Positions 37,419-45,772 of a stretch of DNA of 64,000 bases are shown here, piece after piece (within the stretch, counting starts at the first letter, position 1; each line of letters starts with the position of its first letter). The stretch lies in contig JAAVDM010000051.1 of assembly GCA_014801815.1 (NCBI GenBank), forward strand, positions 1 to 64,000, written 5' to 3'. Source of the DNA: Bacteroides sp. Lineage in GTDB: Bacteria; Bacteroidota; Bacteroidia; Bacteroidales; Muribaculaceae. The notes under the pieces are model-generated. The model ran no database searches and was not told the DNA's origin. It saw only the letters and a program-made list of their open reading frames with translations. A program made the position numbers and the translations under genes.

Positions 37419-38012
37419 CTACATCATCTCGACGCTGACACCCGACAGCGAGTCAAGGCGCCCGGCCATCTCCTTGACCATATCGGCGCGCATACGCAGC
37501 GTCACGCTGCAAGTGTTGTCAAACTCACGTTCTGTCACCTCGATACCGGGCAGTTTCGAGATTTTCATTACCCCGTCTGCCGCCATATACGGAAATATCA
37601 CTTTCAGCGAACGCATCTCATGACATTCCTTACGTCCGGCTGCCTCAAGAGCCAGACGTGCAGCCTCACGATAGGCTGCTATCAATCCGCTTGTGCCAAG
37701 TTTGATACCCCCGAAATAGCGCACTATGGCCACAACGACATCGGTCAGTTCAAAACTGTTGATCTGACCGAGAATAGGTTTGCCGGCTGTACCGGAGGGT
37801 TCGCCGTTATCGTTGAGTTGCCACTCGGTACGTTGCGGGCCTATCATATAAGCCCAGCACACATGGCGTGCGTCATGGTAACGATTCTGTAACTCCCTGA
37901 CTGTTTCGCGCGCCTCGGCTGCCGAAGCAACCGGGCGTGCGAAAGCCAGAAAACGACTCATTTTTTCCGTATAGCGTCCCTCGCCGGGACCCTCTACAGT
38001 ATAATACGTATC
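37419..38012 (-). CDS. YigZ/IMPACT-family protein
   Basis: 197 residues from the ATG at 38012 (MDTYYTVEGPGEGRYTEKMS), which begins 2 bases after the DJ-1 gene; a longer frame from 38030 overlaps that gene. The UPF0029/IMPACT domain shows SRFLAFARPV, NRYHDARHVCWAYMIG, DNGEPSGTAGKPILGQINSF (with the family GEPSGTAGxP motif) and VVAIVRYFGGIKLGTSGL. The second domain is a short ferredoxin-like fold. Linked elsewhere to ribosome or stress control; the exact role is unknown. Confidence 0.92.
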   Translation of the reverse strand, partial: DTYYTVEGPGEGRYTEKMSRFLAFARPVASAAEARETVRELQNRYHDARHVCWAYMIGPQRTEWQLNDNGEPSGTAGKPILGQINSFELTDVVVAIVRYFGGIKLGTSGLIAAYREAARLALEAAGRKECHEMRSLKVIFPYMAADGVMKISKLPGIEVTEREFDNTCSVTLRMRADMVKEMAGRLDSLSGVSVEMM

Positions 38013-38014
38013 CA

Positions 38015-38602
38015 TCAGCCGAAGTAGCACTCAGCAGCGGACTTGGCGGGATAGAGCAGCATACCATTAGCCACTTCGTTGGCTTTATGGGCACCTACTT
38101 CCTCATTAACTATCGACAAAGCCCAGAGCAGTGAATTGGCAGGGCCGTTACCGAGCACAAATTTATCGTCAGTAACTACCGGTGCAGTGTCGGGTTCGGC
38201 TCCTTCGAGCATCTCCTCGAAACCGGGATAACACGTGGCTTTACGACCTTTCAGCAGACCGAGACGTCCAAGCACAACAGCGGGCGAGGCGCATATAGCC
38301 GCTATACGTCCGTCGGCCGAAGATACCTGACGGCGAAGCAGTCCCTGCAGCGGTGCGAAATTATAAAGATTGGTGGCACCGGGCATACCGCCGGGCAGAA
38401 CCAGCCATGCCGGGTCCTTAAACAGTGTATTGTCAAAAATTACATCAGCGTTGACAGTCACGCCATGAGCGCCACACACCTGAAGTGCGGAGGTAATGGA
38501 AACAGTCTTAACCGGCATTCCGGCACGGCGCATTACATCGATTGCCGTCAGAGCCTCTATCTCTTCGAAGCCTTCGGCCAGAAATACAAATGATTCTTTC
38601 AT
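38015..38602 (-). CDS. DJ-1/PfpI-family protein (YajL-like)
   Basis: 195 residues. Class I glutamine-amidotransferase-like fold with the reactive cysteine in IAAICASPAVVLGRLG and the conserved EGFEEIEALTAIDVMRRAG start. Proteins of this group act as chaperone, glyoxalase or deglycase and protect from oxidative and carbonyl stress; the exact activity is debated. It forms a tight pair with the YigZ gene. Confidence 0.92.
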   Translation of the reverse strand: MKESFVFLAEGFEEIEALTAIDVMRRAGMPVKTVSITSALQVCGAHGVTVNADVIFDNTLFKDPAWLVLPGGMPGATNLYNFAPLQGLLRRQVSSADGRIAAICASPAVVLGRLGLLKGRKATCYPGFEEMLEGAEPDTAPVVTDDKFVLGNGPANSLLWALSIVNEEVGAHKANEVANGMLLYPAKSAAECYFG

Positions 38603-38744
38603 TTTTGAGTTTTACTTTCGTTTATATTAGTTTTTGTCAGTCCTTGAGGGCGCTTACAGTTGGGAGGACGAGTTCAGATGAAGAAGGCAGGACCAACCTT
38701 CGTTCTTGGCTTGCTAATTTAATACTTATTTTTCGATTTTTTGC

Positions 38745-38752
38745 TACTTTTG
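38745..38752 (+). promoter_or_regulatory. -7 box of apbE
   Basis: TACTTTTG matches TAnnTTTG and lies 60 bases before the start codon. No convincing -33 box is at the right distance. Confidence 0.45.
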
Positions 38753-38812
38753 CAATATTTTTTATAATTTATTTTATTTTTTATTTTTCAGTTTCATCTT
38801 TTAAAAGATTCT

Positions 38813-39826
38813 ATGCGTCTCAAATATCTTTGTGTAAGCGGTATACCGTTTCTATGCCTGATTCTTGCCGTGCTGACCGGTTGCGGACGGCCGGCACCCG
38901 CACGTCTCATGCAGGGTATGATATGGAATACTACCTTCAAGATCACCTACCTCTCCGAGCATAATCTCAACGATTCGGTAATGATAGCTCTTAACGAAGT
39001 CGGCCGCTCACTGTCGGTGTTTGATACAGCCTCATTGGTCAGCCGCGTCAACAGAGCCGAACGTGCCATTGCGGTCGATTCGGCTTTCTGTGTCGTATGG
39101 CGTGAATCTATGGCCGCACATCAAGCCAGTAGCGGGCGCTTCGACCCTACCCTATCCCCTCTGATAACGGCCTGGGGATTCGGCCCCGGACATTATCCTA
39201 CTGCCGACACATTACGTCTTGACAGCCTGCTGCGCATGGTGGGGCTTACCAAGTCACATCTGCGCGGTGATACTTTATACAAAGATGTGCCCTCCTTACA
39301 ATTCAATTTTTCCGCTCTTGCCAAGGGCTTCGGCTGCGACCAAGCTGCCGAAGTTCTGAAGCGCAACGGTGTGAAGGATTTTCTCGTTGAGATAGGAGGT
39401 GAAATCACAGCTGCAGGCAATAGTCCGCGTGGTACGGACTGGCGTGTGTCGGTCGATAAACCGGTCACATCAGATGAAATCACACATTCCTCACAACTCG
39501 TTATCAACCTGCCTGCACCCTGCGGTATGGCTACAAGCGGAAATTATCGCAATTTCCATACTACGACATCGGGAAGCCGCTTCGGACATACTATTGACCC
39601 CGTCTCAGGCCGGCCGTGTGTCACCGACATACTGAGTGCCACTGTCATAGCTCCGACCTGTGTACAGGCAGATGCGCTCGCCACAGCCTGTATGACTATG
39701 GCCTCACAGTCGGCTATGGCTATGGCCGACAGTCTCAGCCGTCCTGTCATGCTCGTGCTTGCCGATTCATCAGTATGTATGAATGAGTCTTTCTCAGCTC
39801 TTGTCAGGGAAAAGACAAGGCAATGA
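38813..39826 (+). CDS. apbE: FAD:protein FMN transferase (lipoprotein)
   Basis: 337 residues. A lipoprotein signal (CLILAVLTGCGRP, lipobox cysteine at about 24) anchors it outside the inner membrane. ApbE moves FMN from FAD to threonine in proteins such as NqrB, NqrC or RnfG. Visible motifs: GMIWNTTFKITYL, VFDTASLVSRVNRA, FDPTLSPLITAWGFGPG, FNFSALAKGFGCDQAAEVL, VEIGGEITAAGNSPRG and the C-terminal GHTIDPVSGRP, with metal-binding near VIAPTCVQADALATA. Its Nqr or Rnf partners are not in this window. Confidence 0.94.
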   Translation: MRLKYLCVSGIPFLCLILAVLTGCGRPAPARLMQGMIWNTTFKITYLSEHNLNDSVMIALNEVGRSLSVFDTASLVSRVNRAERAIAVDSAFCVVWRESMAAHQASSGRFDPTLSPLITAWGFGPGHYPTADTLRLDSLLRMVGLTKSHLRGDTLYKDVPSLQFNFSALAKGFGCDQAAEVLKRNGVKDFLVEIGGEITAAGNSPRGTDWRVSVDKPVTSDEITHSSQLVINLPAPCGMATSGNYRNFHTTTSGSRFGHTIDPVSGRPCVTDILSATVIAPTCVQADALATACMTMASQSAMAMADSLSRPVMLVLADSSVCMNESFSALVREKTRQ

Positions 39827-39837
39827 AAAATTTTACT

Positions 39838-39845
39838 TAACTTTG
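39838..39845 (+). promoter_or_regulatory. -7 box upstream of the lipoprotein pair
   Basis: TAACTTTG matches TAnnTTTG; the -33 zone is not clear. A transcript would start at about 39852, exactly where the AAGTAGCTCTTA motif begins. Confidence 0.5.
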
Positions 39846-39851
39846 CAGCAG

Positions 39852-39872
39852 TAAGTAGCTCTTAAAAATTAA
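39852..39872 (+). repeat. full copy of the post-stop motif
   Basis: T plus the 20-base AAGTAGCTCTTAAAAATTAA, identical to the ends of the 194-bp element at 15.5 kb. It begins 26 bases after the apbE stop, in the direction of apbE. Confidence 0.75.
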
Positions 39873-39953
39873 GAAACGTTATGCTTATCTTGCAGTCACA
39901 GGTTTTATCAGACTCTTCCGACTAAGACACAGCATAGTTGGCTCACGTTTCTT
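39870..39953 (+). other. possible structured leader before the lipoprotein genes
   Basis: AAGAAACGT (39870-39878) pairs with ACGTTTCTT (39945-39953), and a TATGC/GCATA pair lies inside. Between them is a 14-codon open frame from 39881 (MLILQSQVLSDSSD, stop at 39923). It may be a regulatory leader or a remnant of the same element as at 15.5 kb, with one end intact. Confidence 0.35.
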
Positions 39954-40000
39954 TATATATTATTAATCACACCTTCGGGCCAACAGGGGACTATGTGAAC

Positions 40001-40744
40001 ATGAGAAACCTTATCATTCCGATTCTTTCCATCGGTTGTCTCTTTGTTTCGGGTTGCAGCAGCGATGATGACGAACCGCAAATCCCGAATAATTCCATCA
40101 CACTCAATATGATGAATGACAGTCAGACTGTCATAGGCGGTTCAGATGTGTATATCAACAGCGCTAACAACTTTACTACCGCTACGTGTGGAATCGTTGA
40201 CCTCGGAAGTAAAGGAAGTTTCCGACAGAATCCGGATCTTTCACAGATAGCACAGCAGGTTGCCGTAACGCCCGGCAATTACTATCAGATTCTTCTCGCA
40301 CAAGACATAGCCACTGTCGCAGGAGAACGCGCCTACCCTCTGAACACTAATTTCTATAGTGTCTATGTCGACTCATGGCTTTATAACCGCGACAAGGAGA
40401 TATCCGGAGCAAAAATAGTGTATGCTGAATGTTTTCCTGAAACAAAAAAATTACCGGAGTGGGATTCAACCATAGAGATATATCTTTCAGGCTGGCATAA
40501 CAATGAAGAATATGGCTCATATAGTTTTGAAACCGGTGTAGAGATTGACCCTTCTTTCAATGTTTATGACTTTGAGTACTCTGAACTCAGCAAATATATC
40601 AAAATTGACACCAACGGTCACCTGATAACCTTCACCAACACCTCCGGTTTTTCCGGTAAAGTCGAGATTATCGCATACGTAAGATATGAAAGTGTTTTCT
40701 CACGTGTTCATTTGATAGTCAAATCACCCGGTTATTATGAATAA
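40001..40744 (+). CDS. Bacteroidales lipoprotein of unknown function
   Basis: 247 residues from the ATG at 40001; an in-frame ATG at 39938 lies in the leader and adds 21 residues before the signal. The lipobox is CLFVSGCSSDDDEP, and the Asp/Glu run after the cysteine is the Bacteroidota surface-lipoprotein export signal, so the protein is probably displayed on the cell surface. The rest is a beta-rich domain with NSITLNMMNDSQTVIGGSDV; it resembles the DUF5036 group, but this is a weak recollection. It overlaps the next lipoprotein gene by 8 bases. Confidence 0.7.
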   Translation: MRNLIIPILSIGCLFVSGCSSDDDEPQIPNNSITLNMMNDSQTVIGGSDVYINSANNFTTATCGIVDLGSKGSFRQNPDLSQIAQQVAVTPGNYYQILLAQDIATVAGERAYPLNTNFYSVYVDSWLYNRDKEISGAKIVYAECFPETKKLPEWDSTIEIYLSGWHNNEEYGSYSFETGVEIDPSFNVYDFEYSELSKYIKIDTNGHLITFTNTSGFSGKVEIIAYVRYESVFSRVHLIVKSPGYYE

Positions 40745-41201
40745 CGTTCTGAAATGCTTTCTGCCGATACTGGCAATTATACTTCTTCTACCGAGTTGTA
40801 CCACTTCAAAGACTACCGTTTCAACTACAGTTGACTTATCCAAGTATGAATATGCTTCTGTCATAAATAATGATACATATCATATCCCCGCTGAACTGAT
40901 GGAATACGAGATTCAGCTGTTTGACGCTGTCGCTTCCTCAAGACTGAAATTAGTCAACGATATGCGTATCCATGAACTCACGCCCCGCCAGAAGGAAGAA
41001 CTTCTGTTAGTTAAATACGGAGTCAGCAACGATAATTCGGAAACTATAGTGATAGTAAACTTTATTGATTATATGACCGGTCGTCCCGTAGCGTCATGTC
41101 GAGGTGCTTTCGGACTTGGCATTGACCAAGGTAGCGATCTGAAAGGCGCAATCAAAAGAGTGGCAAAACAAATTGCTGATACATTTCCTCCGAAAAAATA
41201 A
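40737..41201 (+). CDS. small lipoprotein of unknown function
   Basis: 154 residues. Signal peptide with lipobox LLLPSCTTSK (cysteine at about 21). The mature domain has alternating strands and helices, with VIVNFIDYMTGRPVASCRGA and a C-terminal GAIKRVAKQIADTF helix that resembles periplasmic DUF4136-like lipoproteins. No catalytic residues are evident. It is coupled to the upstream surface lipoprotein through an 8-base overlap and is followed by a terminator. Confidence 0.7.
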   Translation: MNNVLKCFLPILAIILLLPSCTTSKTTVSTTVDLSKYEYASVINNDTYHIPAELMEYEIQLFDAVASSRLKLVNDMRIHELTPRQKEELLLVKYGVSNDNSETIVIVNFIDYMTGRPVASCRGAFGLGIDQGSDLKGAIKRVAKQIADTFPPKK

Positions 41202-41237
41202 ACTACAGCTTTAGCACACCTCAACAGTGTATTATGT

Positions 41238-41282
41238 TTTCACTTCATCTCCTGACCTTAACGGTCAAGTGATGAAGTGAAA
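41238..41282 (+). terminator. terminator of the lipoprotein pair
   Basis: TTTCACTTCATC (41238-41249) pairs with GATGAAGTGAAA (41271-41282); an inner TGACC/GGTCA pair extends the stem, and a T run follows. Confidence 0.75.
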
Positions 41283-41325
41283 GTTTTTATCCATTATTCT
41301 GGTAACCAATTAGGAAAACATTAAG

Positions 41326-41459
41326 TTAATGTGACCATCTGAGCCAACTCGCATTTTCCTTACGCCATGTAGCTTCCTCTACAAACGTGTTGGGGTCTTA
41401 CTCTCATGTACCTCTAAGAATTTGATTACCTTGCTTGCCACATTATTCTTCACTTGCGA
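41326..41459 (-). pseudogene. degraded fragment resembling the N-terminus of a Bacteroidales HTH (antitoxin-type) protein
   Basis: On the minus strand one frame reads NNVASKVIKFLEVHESKTPT (ending at 41388), and after a 2-base slip another reads FVEEATWRKENASWLRWSH before TAA at 41328-41326. Joined, this looks like the helical start of Bacteroidales XRE-type regulators, which often open with a VIxFLExH helix and a WRxENxxWLxxS stretch. The HTH itself is gone. There are no start codon, no operator and no toxin gene nearby. The match is from memory of the family, so it is tentative. Confidence 0.4.
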
Positions 41460-41505
41460 GTTCTACAAAACTGTCCTGATCAAAATCTATCTACACACCC
41501 CCACT

Positions 41506-42330
41506 CTATTTCCACATCGACGGAGGACAATTATATTTGGCAGTAAACAGTTTTGTGAAATGTGAGCGATTATGAAATCCTACTTGAATATAAGTATCTG
41601 AAACACTCATTCCCTTTGAAAGCAGTTCGGCTGCTTTAATCAGACGACGTTCAATCAACCACTTCTGAGGAGTCAGTGCTGACAGCTTTGCGAAATCTCT
41701 TTTGAACGTGGCAAGCGAACGCCCGGTATAAATGGCGAACTCCTCCATACTCATATCTTTTGTATAATGTTCTTCCATAAACTTGAGCAAATCAATCTTC
41801 CACTCCTCGTTGAAGTCGAATAGTGTCGGATAGAAGGCAGGAGCAGTACGCAACAAACAACCTAATGCTTCAGTAAACCTCATGTCGATAAATTCCTGCG
41901 ATGGTTCCTGACCGCTGTTCAGGAACGGACGCAATGAGAGAAATAGACTGTCAAGGTATAAGTTCCGCTCAATCTTTGTAGCAGCAGTATCAAGACTTCT
42001 GACATCAGATGGTAAATCAGACTGCTTCAGCTGTCGGAAATAGATTCGCAAAGCCGGACGCTTGAAGCGTATGCTCATAGCACTGTACGGTATCTCACCA
42101 GCCGAGTGTTTATGAATCCTTACCTGACAATCTCTTTTCAGGAATACGTATTCACCTTTCTTGACCGTTACCTCACTATTCTTGTCCAGAATATCTATTT
42201 CTCCGTCACAGACAAGTACAAGAGAATGATTGGATAAACGGTGCTCCTGCAGAGTCTCGCCCAGCATAAAGCAACTGAAGATTACCGATTCATGATCGCG
42301 TACACTTTCATTACTCAGCTTCATAAACAC
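41506..42330 (-). CDS. AraC-family transcriptional regulator
   Basis: 274 residues. The N-terminal 160 residues are a cupin-like sensor domain (LVLVCDGEIDILDKNSEVTV, VKKGEYVFLKRDCQVRIHKH). The C-terminal 100 residues are the AraC double HTH: DMSMEEFAIYTGRSLATFKR, then RRLIKAAELLSKGMSVSDTY and IQVGFHNRSHFTKLFTAKYN. Start at 42330 (MFMKLSNESV) or 42324. Twelve bases downstream of the SDR/AKR chimera on the same strand, so it probably once controlled that oxidoreductase locus. Confidence 0.92.
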   Translation of the reverse strand: MFMKLSNESVRDHESVIFSCFMLGETLQEHRLSNHSLVLVCDGEIDILDKNSEVTVKKGEYVFLKRDCQVRIHKHSAGEIPYSAMSIRFKRPALRIYFRQLKQSDLPSDVRSLDTAATKIERNLYLDSLFLSLRPFLNSGQEPSQEFIDMRFTEALGCLLRTAPAFYPTLFDFNEEWKIDLLKFMEEHYTKDMSMEEFAIYTGRSLATFKRDFAKLSALTPQKWLIERRLIKAAELLSKGMSVSDTYIQVGFHNRSHFTKLFTAKYNCPPSMWK

Positions 42331-42342
42331 AAAATTAAAAAT

Positions 42343-42672
42343 TTACCACCAGTTGAATAAGCTCTTGCCTTTGTCTAAGGTTGTTATAAGACTCATTTCT
42401 TCATCAGTAAGGCTGAGATCAAGAATTGCAAAATTTTCAATCATACGTTCAAGATGTGTACTCTTAGGTATGATAACTATATCTCGCTGATAGAGCCAAC
42501 GTAAAACAATCTGTGCAACACTTTTCCCGTGTGCTGTTGCTATCGAAGTCAGTAAAGGATTGTAGAAGATACCATTCTTACCACAAGCAAGAAAACCATC
42601 TTTTGCAAATCTCTCGGCTATCGAATAGCCAAGTCCCGGCCCTGCACCAATTATTACGATAAGTTTATTCAT
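42343..42672 (-). pseudogene. in-frame chimera of an SDR N-terminus and an aldo/keto reductase C-terminus
   Basis: 109 codons with an intact frame. Residues 1-27 (MNKLIVIIGAGPGLGYSIAE and RFAKDGF) are the Rossmann start of a short-chain dehydrogenase. From about residue 33 the sequence is the last quarter of an aldo/keto reductase: GKSVAQIVLRWLYQRDIVII, PKSTHLERMIENF and LTDEEMSLITTLDKG. Neither catalytic site is present (no YxxxK, no AKR Asp-Tyr-Lys-His). The simplest reading is a deletion that joined two neighbouring oxidoreductase genes. A product would be inactive as either enzyme. Confidence 0.75.
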
Positions 42673-42978
42673 ACTTTGAGATATTTTTTATTTTACGATA
42701 CAAAATTACAAAAGGAATAAACTTATCATGTTGCTATCCGGCTCAAAGGAGCGTTGCTGTAAGGCTCAAAATGAATCAATGCTTATTGCAGACAAATAAA
42801 TACTATACCTCCCCCATCTGCCGGTACGCAGTGCTATTATTGCATATTTAGAGAAGCGATAAAGAAGATTATGAACAAAATGAGAATATGCAGTGTTTCA
42901 AATCGTAAAACGTCACCGGTTCTAATCCGACCGGTCATTAACTAAGCAAGTTTATAATTAATAATAAAATTCACAACT
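42673..42978. other. intergenic DNA, about 300 bases
   Basis: Lies between the minus-strand chimera and the plus-strand GlsB gene. It holds a possible -7 box for the chimera (TAATTTTG on the minus strand, 42708-42701) and an ACCGGT-flanked tRNA T-arm-like stretch at about 42913-42941. No coding frame was recognised, and no promoter could be assigned to the GlsB gene. Confidence 0.5.
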
Positions 42979-43230
42979 ATGAGTTTCATCTGGTATATTC
43001 TTATTGGTATTGTGTCCGGCGCAGTAGCCGGCAAACTTATGCGTGGCGGAGGCTTCGGGATTATAGTTAATCTTGTAGTAGGTATTATCGGAGGTGTATT
43101 GGGAGGCTGGCTTTTTGGTTTGATAGGCATATCAACTTCCAGCATAATCGGAAATCTTATCACCTCTGTAGTAGGAGCTATATTCTTGCTCTGGATAGTA
43201 GGTCTTCTGAGCCGTTCAACTAATAGGTAA
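42979..43230 (+). CDS. GlsB/YeaQ/YmgE-family membrane protein
   Basis: 83 residues with three helices and the glycine-rich pattern of the transglycosylase-associated (PF04226) family: SFIWYILIGIVSGAVAGKLM, then FGIIVNLVVGIIGGVLGGW and a final helix. The family is tied to acid and general stress response in enteric bacteria; its mechanism is unknown. A single gene followed by a strong hairpin. Confidence 0.92.
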   Translation: MSFIWYILIGIVSGAVAGKLMRGGGFGIIVNLVVGIIGGVLGGWLFGLIGISTSSIIGNLITSVVGAIFLLWIVGLLSRSTNR

Positions 43231-43281
43231 AGAGTCATCAACCGACAAGCACACCAATGTAATCAACTCGTAGCTACATTA

Positions 43282-43325
43282 AAGAAATCGCCACTGAGAA
43301 AATCTTTTCTCAGTGGTGATTTCTT
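43282..43325. terminator. 21-bp hairpin between convergent genes
   Basis: Arms 43282-43302 and 43305-43325 pair at 20 of 21 positions; the remaining one is a G-T pair that can wobble in RNA. The loop is only 2 bases. It ends the GlsB gene and also the patatin gene on the other strand. Confidence 0.85.
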
Positions 43326-43355
43326 ATCAGAGACTAATCCTTCTAAACAAGAATC

Positions 43356-45737
43356 TCAGCGAAGTATGCGTGGAGCCTGCAGCAGAACACCCAAATTGAC
43401 ACCAAAATTCCAGTTGCCGGCAGGTGAGGAAAGATAGTTACCGTAAAGGGCGAGACTACCGAACGAGAAATTGTAGACGGCCGCAAGCTCACCTATGAAC
43501 TGGGGATTACGGAACCAACCGGAATGATAAGCCATATCATTGGCACCTGATACAACCTTACGTATAGGAACATAGCCATAGAAGTCTCCACGCAGCTGAA
43601 GGCGCTGTATCGGTGACCACACCGGTATGACACCCATACCCAGATAATTATCTGCACGGAAAGCCGGATTAAAATAGTTACGTGTCGAGGGTGTAGGAGC
43701 GAAACTTGCAGCATGTATCAATGTGGCGGTATAATGCTGGTTAAGATGCTGTAATGTCAGCAGACCACAGGCAGACGCACCGAGGTTTAAATTCTTAATA
43801 AGCGGAAAAAATTGTTTCCATTCCACCTGTGCCGAAGCACGATAACGATAATCGTATGCATCCGACTGTTCGGAACGCGGTATGTCGCCATCGATATAGC
43901 GGTCACCTTCATGTGAGAGTTGCAGGTTGGCTTTCATATTACGTCCCTGATTGGGATACATAATATCATTGAGCGTGTTGTATTCGTAGCCCACCTCAAA
44001 AGCAGCCACACAGTAACGGCTACGGTCTTTCTCACGGTTGGTATAATTGGTTACACCTATCGAGTAGTATTTGTCTTCCAGCCAACCATAAGCGGCACGC
44101 ACATAACCTATCGAAGGCATTCCAAGTGACCAGCTGTAACCAAGACGGAAGAATGTCTCATTGTCGGTAATGAATGACGGAGTTGAACTCTGGTAGAACA
44201 ACAGCTCGCTGTCATAGTACTTCTGCCGGCTGGCGACAAAATCGAAACGCAGCATGGACGGCACATTAGTGCGAAGCGCAAATTTGGCACTTGCCATACC
44301 GGCATAATAAGTCTGTCCTACCCAGCCGCGCAGGTCAACATCAAGCGAGTTGAAACTAAGTGTGTGATAACCCAAGTCGATGTAAAGCTGACTCTGTGTG
44401 GAAGTGGTTATCCAGCCGCCCACTCCTATCTTCCAAGGGTTCTTAATACTGGCTTCAAGCAACAGTGTGTTGTTTCCGTCTTCACCGAAGCGTGCCTGCG
44501 GCCACAGGTTTTCGAGTTTACCGGACGTCACAGCCCGATAGTAGGAGTCCTGTACCTGATTTATATCTATTTTCTCATCAGGTTCGGGCTGGAACAGTGT
44601 AGTCAGATAATGACTCTGCGAGGGTGTGGCACCGGTCACCTCAACCTTATCGAAAGTCAGCGCAGGAGTCTTGGCGGCATAACTCTTACGGCGTTCGGTC
44701 ACTTCGCTAAGAGGACGTCGGGCAGGCAGACGTTTCTTTATGGAGTCAACCATTGCCAGACCGGTGCGGTAGCCTATCTCATATATCTGCTGAGACTGTT
44801 CGAAATCAAGCACTCCGAACTGAAGCACCGGCACATCTATCTTCACACCTTCAGCGGCAGGTAGGTCGTAGTTATTGTTCTGGATTATCATATCCGACAA
44901 CTGCGAATAGATATTATTCGGCTTAGGTTTACCGTCAGGTTTGGAAACCGCCACACCTATTATGAAGTCCGGATTGAAATCCTCACGCATCACATCAACC
45001 GGAAAATTGTCGTAGATACCGCCGTCATACACCAGCACGCCGTTCATCTCAATGGGTTTAAACACCAAGGGAAAACTCATGGAAGCACGTACGGCATCGC
45101 CCAACGAACCGTCATGACACACAATCTTATGCTTATGATACACATCGGAACATACGCACCGGAAGGGTACAAAAAGATTGTTGAAGTTTTCGGCGCATTG
45201 CTTTGTGTAAGGTGCATACAGGCGCAAAAACTCGATATTCATCGGTATCGGACTGACAAGATGAGCCGGTATCAGCTGGCCGGCTATATTTTTTGACGCA
45301 GTGCTGTCACGCAGATTCAGATTGATTTCCACCCACTGTGGAGTAGGTTCGGGAGCCGTCAGCAGCGAAATCTCTTTAGGATTGATGATACCGGTGCTCC
45401 AATAATGAAAATCAGGCTGGGTAAAGAGATGCAACATCTGTTCCGGATTCCAACCGCAGGCATAGAGACTGCCCACTATGGCACCTGCCGATGTACCGGT
45501 CACATAGTCAATAGGAATATCATTATCTTCAAGAGCCTTTATAACACCGATGTGGGCCACACCTTTGGCGCCGCCGCCGCTTAGCACAAGACCCACACGC
45601 TGCCCCTTAGACGCTGCAGGTGCGCTTCCGGCAGGAGATGTCGACGTGTTATCGGCGGCATTTCCGTACACACATCCGCACAGCAGAGTCATTGCAGCCA
45701 GCAAGTGTCGCTTCAGCTCTCTGTTCAGTAATTTCAT
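43356..45737 (-). CDS. patatin-like phospholipase with a C-terminal outer-membrane beta-barrel
   Basis: 793 residues. The signal peptide covers about 1-28. The patatin domain (about 48-330) has the oxyanion loop VLSGGGAKG, the nucleophile GTSAGAIVG (S83) and the catalytic Asp in VYDGGIYDNFP (D238). Residues of about 355-420 form a POTRA-like domain (LTFDKVEVTGATPSQSHYLT). From about 430 to the end is a BamA-type 16-strand barrel ending NFGVNLGVLLQAPRILR. The layout matches type Vd-like autotransporters such as PlpD, but with the barrel at the end. A lipase at the outer membrane is inferred; whether the head is released is unknown. It follows serB by 35 bases. Confidence 0.92.
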   Translation of the reverse strand: MKLLNRELKRHLLAAMTLLCGCVYGNAADNTSTSPAGSAPAASKGQRVGLVLSGGGAKGVAHIGVIKALEDNDIPIDYVTGTSAGAIVGSLYACGWNPEQMLHLFTQPDFHYWSTGIINPKEISLLTAPEPTPQWVEINLNLRDSTASKNIAGQLIPAHLVSPIPMNIEFLRLYAPYTKQCAENFNNLFVPFRCVCSDVYHKHKIVCHDGSLGDAVRASMSFPLVFKPIEMNGVLVYDGGIYDNFPVDVMREDFNPDFIIGVAVSKPDGKPKPNNIYSQLSDMIIQNNNYDLPAAEGVKIDVPVLQFGVLDFEQSQQIYEIGYRTGLAMVDSIKKRLPARRPLSEVTERRKSYAAKTPALTFDKVEVTGATPSQSHYLTTLFQPEPDEKIDINQVQDSYYRAVTSGKLENLWPQARFGEDGNNTLLLEASIKNPWKIGVGGWITTSTQSQLYIDLGYHTLSFNSLDVDLRGWVGQTYYAGMASAKFALRTNVPSMLRFDFVASRQKYYDSELLFYQSSTPSFITDNETFFRLGYSWSLGMPSIGYVRAAYGWLEDKYYSIGVTNYTNREKDRSRYCVAAFEVGYEYNTLNDIMYPNQGRNMKANLQLSHEGDRYIDGDIPRSEQSDAYDYRYRASAQVEWKQFFPLIKNLNLGASACGLLTLQHLNQHYTATLIHAASFAPTPSTRNYFNPAFRADNYLGMGVIPVWSPIQRLQLRGDFYGYVPIRKVVSGANDMAYHSGWFRNPQFIGELAAVYNFSFGSLALYGNYLSSPAGNWNFGVNLGVLLQAPRILR

Positions 45738-45772
45738 AAATAATCAGTTTATTATGGATTACAACCTCTCTC

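Noticed and set aside
42905-42945. Stretch resembling a tRNA T-arm (GGTTCTAATCC flanked by ACCGGT inverted copies)
   Set aside because: No matching acceptor strand, anticodon arm or CCA end is present, and the pairing does not fit a five-base T stem; no integrase or repeat of it was seen, so an attachment site is not supported.
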